Source: Pholiota molesta (Eukaryota > Basidiomycota > Agaricomycetes > Agaricales > Strophariaceae). From it: 64,000 nt of DNA. This document shows positions 59,400 through 64,000 of this stretch, piece by piece. The stretch is from NCBI GenBank assembly GCA_014925825.1, contig JACGCK010000192.1, forward strand, positions 20,761-84,760, written 5' to 3'. How positions within the stretch are numbered: position 1 is the first letter of the stretch; each line of letters begins with the position of its first letter. The position numbers and the translations under genes are program-made. The notes under the pieces are model-generated. The model made no database searches, was not told where the DNA came from, and saw only the letters and a list, made by a program, of their open reading frames with translations.

Positions 59400-60675
59400 A
59401 GTCAGCATTCAATACCAACAATGACTCAAGAGATGGGCAATAGTAGAGATCAAAATTGATATTGACAGCTCGTCGGAAAAGTAATAAAGAAGAGCCAGGA
59501 AGTATGCCGGTGTGAATCAGAGGAGAGTTTGTTTAAACTGTATGTATTTATGTACACCCGTAGGCAGTAGAGTAGGCGCCTCTTCTCATATGTATCAGCA
59601 TTTCGATTTCGTTTCCAGGCTCAAATTTCTAGCGCGGTGGCACATGCAATGGCAATGTTTCAAGTTGGCCGGCTGTTGTATCTTTAAATTGAACACTGAC
59701 GCTAAGCGTCCGACATTATAAACATATTCACAGAATAGCATAGCTACTGTGTGGACAGTGGGCCATCTTCTTGCCATCTTCCCCGAGTTCAAGCTCAAGC
59801 GAAAAAAAAATCCTGCGACCCACCTGCGGCGTTTGCCGCGCATTGACACGCGTATGACCACCTGATCACCACCGAAATTCGTCTGACATGGCTTCATCCT
59901 GGCTTCATCTCGACACCTCGCAGGACGACGACATGCCATCAGCACAGCCTGAAGACATACTATGCACAAGATGGGACTCAAGGCTCAAGCTCATGGCCTC
60001 ACCGTTCAACAGGGGTGCGTTTATCGCTTTTTTCGTCAAGCAGACGTGCAGGACTGAGTCGGCCAACGTCTTTGCCTCACAGACCCAGCGAGTACCTGTG
60101 TCGTGGGGCGTTCTGATCCACAGACCTACGCCTAGATGAAGTTCGAGATGATGCGCGAGTACACAATCGCCGAAACTGCTACACACCAGGTATGCGCGTA
60201 CAGCATCGCCACTCACATTTTTGCATAGAACAATGTAAAATCACTTGCAAGTTGCAGCCGCAGCCCTCAGCCATGCTCAACACGAGCACTGAATCTATCC
60301 ATCCGAGACGGCGCGCAGGTGAGTTCACAGTCGGAGCTCCGGTGTATGTATCATAACTTAACAACAAAGGGGCGCTGCTTGGCTCCCAGGCGCACAAGTC
60401 CGCCCACACAACATGTAGATGAGGGTTGAGGTTATAAAAAGGTATGCACCCCATACACGATGTGGAAGGGACACTCACACGGCTCACACACAAAATCGAC
60501 CCTGCCGCAGATTCAGTTGAATACCATCTAAGTGGGCGCACAGATGGCGTGGTATCAACCATAGGTGGGAGAAGGTGTAGTGAGCGGCCCTGCAGTCAGA
60601 AAAGATTCAGGCTGACTCACGAAGATCGGAAGCAGGTATGTGTGTCTACAATTTTCGTCAGTGTAAAGATGCTCA
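59400..60675. other. Intergenic, no gene seen
   Basis: Contains an A-run near 59801-59810. No supported feature. Confidence 0.4.
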
Positions 60676-61190
60676 CTACATAGCGGATGAAGGAATTGAA
60701 TTTACGACTGGTGGAGGGGAAGTCGCCAGCGAAGTTGATTCAATGTCCGGAGATGTATTCCCCGACGATGTTGATGTGGTGCGGCGACTCTGCTGGTAAG
60801 TCTTCACTTTCGTTTGGGCATGGGATTGGCATCCGGCGTAGCGGTCTTCAGCTGCCGTTGAGACTCTTGCCAATGGATTCTCTAAGCTATGTATCTGGCA
60901 CTTGTCGACGTACGCTACGGATCATGGCAGGCTGTTGTGCATGCACGCATCAGCGCTCAAACTCTAGAGAGGATGGCTGCAAACTTACCTTGGATCCTGG
61001 ACTTGCAACCCTTATTATCTTGCTCGTCTTGCTTCGCTCGACAGCATTGCTACTAGAGCTGGCAATTTGGCCGGCACCATAGCCCAGGCCAAATTTGTGA
61101 TTTTTTGTTTGTGATCCTCTCTTCAGGATTGAATGCTTGCGGCCGAATGACTCCATATGTGGTGCGCCACTCAGGCCAAATGAAATGGGT
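60676..61190 (-). pseudogene. Duplicated decayed gene segment, unit 1
   Basis: Matches 61950-62490 at about 1.31-kb spacing. Shared DNA includes CAAACTCTAGAGAGGAT, GCTCGTCTTGCTT and CTGGCAATTTGGCCGGCA, with CATAGCCCAGGCCAAAT. Minus-strand peptides RRTTSTSSGNTSPDIESTSL and GLGYGAGQIASSSSNAVERS correspond to peptides in unit 2. Frames are broken. A fragment of the same sequence (GGCCGGCAGCGTGGCCGG) recurs near 61278, so duplication has happened repeatedly. Confidence 0.6.
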
Positions 61191-61949
61191 CTGTAAATCG
61201 TAATCCTCTCTCCAGGATTGAACATTGGTAGTGGCATTGTGCAAAAGGTACTTACGGCTGAATGCATGCCTTATTTGGCCGGCAGCGTGGCCGGGCGAAA
61301 TTTGTCGTTTAGAGATGCAGTATTCTTTTGGGGATTGCGGATGGATGAGGGCATTGTGCGCTGCCCTTGCGAGCGAATGGGCGTGGTATTCCGTTCCTCA
61401 CTGACAAGCCTGGAGTCGTAGACAAGCATAGTTAATTCAAATTAATACTGCCTTCGGAGCGCCCGGACTCCATTGCTAGTTTTATTTTAACAGATTTAAC
61501 GATCCAGTCCAAATCCAATCGTATAGGGCGTTTTTGGAGTTGGCCATTCAAAGAGGGAAAGATATCTACTTGACCCTGATCGATGTGGATGTTCTCACGG
61601 GCTGCTCAGGGTATAAATTCAAATCATCTGTATAATCAAAGCCTTGATCTCGTCCTCATCCTCCTTCTCCCCAAACCCATTCACCGATTATCGCAAGGTA
61701 TCGAATACCAGCCCCTTCTCACGAAAATGCCCGAATCAGGCACATACTCTAGACGCCGCTATCAGCGACACAAAGCACCGCACCAGGCTGATGGTTCAAT
61801 GCCTGCCGAGATCTAAGTAGTATGTAGAATCTCAGCGACAGTCTTCACACGGACTCCGAATCCCGATTACTTACCATGCTTTATCTTTGCCTTAACTTGA
61901 AGGATAACAGCTCCAGCATGATGTGCGTAATTCCTTTTCTGAGCGGCGA

Positions 61950-62490
61950 GGGGTGAGCCTGAGATGACGCAGAGAGGGATGTGGGGACTGACTTTGGGGG
62001 CGGAGGGGAAGCCGCCAACGATCCTGACGCGCTATCCGGAGATGTGCACCCCGACGACGTAGGTGAAGTGGCTGGGCGGCGCGGCTTGGAAATCCTCGCC
62101 TTTCGATAAGGACGCTTAGGCTTGTTGGTGTCGACCTCGATTATTTTGATGTGGCAGTCTTTAGCTGCCGTCGAGGTTCCTGCCAGTGGATTCTTCAATC
62201 CAGGGAGGAGGGATTTGTCGAAGTACGCTGGGGCTCCCGGCTCGCTAATGTGCATACATCCATCAGCTCTCAAACTCTAGAGAGGATTGCCCAAAAACAT
62301 ACTTTGGATCCTGTGACTTGCAACCTTTATTTTTCTGCTCGTCTTGCTTTGCTCGACAGCATCGCTACTGGTGCTGGCAATTTGGCCGGCATCATAGCCC
62401 AGGCCAAATACGTGATTTTTACAAGCAATCCTCTCTCCAGGATTGAATGATTGCGGCCGAATGAATGACTCCATATGTGCTGTGCCACTC
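61950..62490 (-). pseudogene. Duplicated decayed gene segment, unit 2
   Basis: The longer of the two units. On the minus strand it encodes GLGYDAGQIASTSSDAVEQS, then in another frame KIIEVDTNKPKRPYRKARIS and PRRPATSPTSSGCTSPDSAS. The basic KPKRPYRKAR and the Ser/Pro-rich stretch suggest a nuclear regulator, but no domain is certain. Confidence 0.55.
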
Positions 62491-62720
62491 TCTGCTCAAG
62501 ATTTGTAAGTAGTTAGTATAGTGCGCTGTAGGATGTGAACCCTACTTCACTCACCTCGCCGATTACCCTTTATTTCGCCCAAATTCATATGGAACCCCTT
62601 GCTGCTTGAGGGTCTGCCTCACTGGCACGAGGCCTAGAATATGGGCAATAACGATGGCTCGCAGTGACGGTATCTGGATCATGGTATGAGTATTGTTGCC
62701 ATAATTTTATATAAAGCTCA

Positions 62721-63605
62721 CTTGATCTGGTACTAGCACATCGAACATTGGAAGTCCCCCAATCGCCACAGGGCTAGCAAGCGGCCAGTCCGTTTGGACA
62801 TAACCCGTGCTGTTGAAGTTACCTGAATCATGGACTCGTAAGTTCTTAATTTCTCCCCTTGTAAAGTTTACCTAAAGCTCGCCTTGATCTGGTACTTTCC
62901 TCTGGTATATATTTTCGGGCACATCGAACATTGGAAGTCCCCCATCGCGGGCCACGGAGAACTGACAACCGTGTTGAAGCTACCTGAATTACACTCGTCA
63001 GTCCTTTATTTATCCACTTGTGAAAATATAAACTTACCCTCGTAAGGTGTTGAATTGGGGAAATAGTAAGCCGGAGCCGGGGCTGGAGGATGATACTGCT
63101 CTACAGATGCGTTGGGAATGCGCCCCTACAGGAGCGAAGGATGAAGACTCCTCCGCCGAGTGAAGAAAGTATCGGGCGGGTGGCCGACATATGCCGTCGA
63201 CGCCGGCTGCGCAGTGGCCACAGAGAATGGGAAGGACTTGGTCGCTTGAGGCTGATTTACCGGGTAAGTGGCGGGCGATGGCATCGGTACGGGCCCGAGG
63301 GCATGGCGATACTTGAATACTGCGAGGTAGTCATGTTGTTTGTATTTACATTTTTGTGCTGGACAATAGGCTGATCTACCGGGTCGGCGGTGGGCGATCG
63401 CATTGGTGTGGACCCGAGGGCATGAGCGATACTCGAATACTGCGGGATAGTCATGTCGCTTGTAGCTACGTTTTCGTTCTGGACAATATGGGAGGTGTTT
63501 GGTATTCAGGAAACAAATTTTTGCGAGACCGGGACGCGACAATATATATACGCATTCAAGAAAATGTGGCAAACTCGTGTTAACTATTGTGCAGGCCAGT
63601 GGCAC
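62721..63605 (-). pseudogene. Decayed gene with internally duplicated exons
   Basis: Two paralogous exon-like segments, 62983-62883 and 62822-62721, share GACTTCCAATGTTCGATGTG on the minus strand; in the first it encodes GDFQCSMCPKIYTR, resembling the Cys half of a C2H2 zinc finger. Upstream, 63257-63490 is a roughly 120-bp tandem repeat encoding SQYSSIAMPSGP-like units, with one base missing in one copy so the frame shifts. A segment GRIPNASVEQYHPPAPAPAY ends at a GTAAG donor near 63040. Together this looks like a broken zinc-finger-type gene related to the segments at 60676-62490. Confidence 0.45.
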
Positions 63606-64000
63606 TTGCCTTGTGACAATGCCTTCAAATTGACTCGACTCAACAAGCCATAACCCAAGTAGGAGATATCATGGGAGCTCAAGCAATTAATGACCTGCCC
63701 AAGAAGCTCGAAAAGGGGTAGTTGCGCTTGAGTTGCGCTTGCTTTGGCCTTAGAGCTTCTCCCATCATTGATTGTCGATTGTCGAGATAACATGAGGCCA
63801 GTGCTTCCGGGTCGCAAGCGTCAAGTTCATTCCATTGTACGAGTAAAGCCTGCCGCCGGATGTACGGAGGCCTGCATCTTCTTGCGTCAATATTCCTTGT
63901 ATTTAAGTAACAGACTTCGAATCACGGAAAGAGTTTGAATCTTCCTCAAATGATACATTCGAAACTGCGCTGAGTATTTCAGATTCAGTGACTGTCATGA
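63606..64000. other. Window edge, no gene seen
   Basis: No supported feature before the window ends. Confidence 0.4.

Overview
The window looks like nuclear DNA of an agaricomycete basidiomycete, most likely a white-rot wood decayer and plausibly a polypore. The signs are many 49-64 nt introns, GC-rich coding DNA, a many-exon secreted class II haem peroxidase, a salicylate-hydroxylase-type monooxygenase, a Rho1 GTPase with CaaX end, and families expanded in Agaricomycetes (F-box/LRR-like proteins, multi-pass membrane proteins, DUF6589, NACHT-like NTPases). Genes are sparse, with kilobases of AT-richer DNA holding repeats and gene relics between them.

The most notable object is a complete transposon-like element at 7563-13700. 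It has 206-bp terminal inverted repeats that I read as identical base for base, and a perfect 8-bp target duplication (AGTTATAG, 7555-7562 and 13701-13708). Its two intact convergent genes are an 814-aa RecQ-like superfamily-2 helicase (7853-10523, +, 5 exons) and an 851-aa DUF6589-type protein (10512-13285, -, 5 exons). Their stop-codon ends overlap by 12 bp. I propose DUF6589 as the transposase and the helicase as its partner. Just right of it is a non-autonomous hAT-like MITE (13966-14779, 8-bp duplication CCTGACTT), inserted 10 bp upstream of a membrane-protein gene whose expected ATG reads CTG.

Layout: 0-5 kb, diverged direct repeats and an F-box gene with a late frameshift (2.6-3.9 kb); 5.1-5.7 kb, a TA-flanked inverted-repeat element; 7.5-14.8 kb, the transposon and MITE; 14.8-25.6 kb, two paralogous membrane-protein genes, an F-box relic, a tandem pair of FAM210/DUF1279 genes, an intact F-box gene, a foldback element and a small secreted cysteine-rich protein; 26.5-29.1 kb, a decayed ABCC transporter; 30.2-34.2 kb, an FAD monooxygenase and a convergent class II peroxidase with an E/S/D manganese site (a possible pair for aromatic-compound metabolism); 37.4-39 kb, a low-complexity gene with two decayed tandem copies; 39.8-40.7 kb, rho1; 41.5-43.0 kb, a non-coding tandem duplication; 43.2-45.2 kb, a basic low-complexity protein and a second small secreted protein; 50.5-53 kb, a frameshifted NACHT-type NTPase relic; 58.2-59.4 kb, a DUF6533-type membrane gene, probably broken; 60.6-63.6 kb, nested tandem duplications of a decayed gene.

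Gene models were spliced by eye from GT/GC-AG sites, reading frame and family resemblance. No search was run, so family names rest on recognised motifs.
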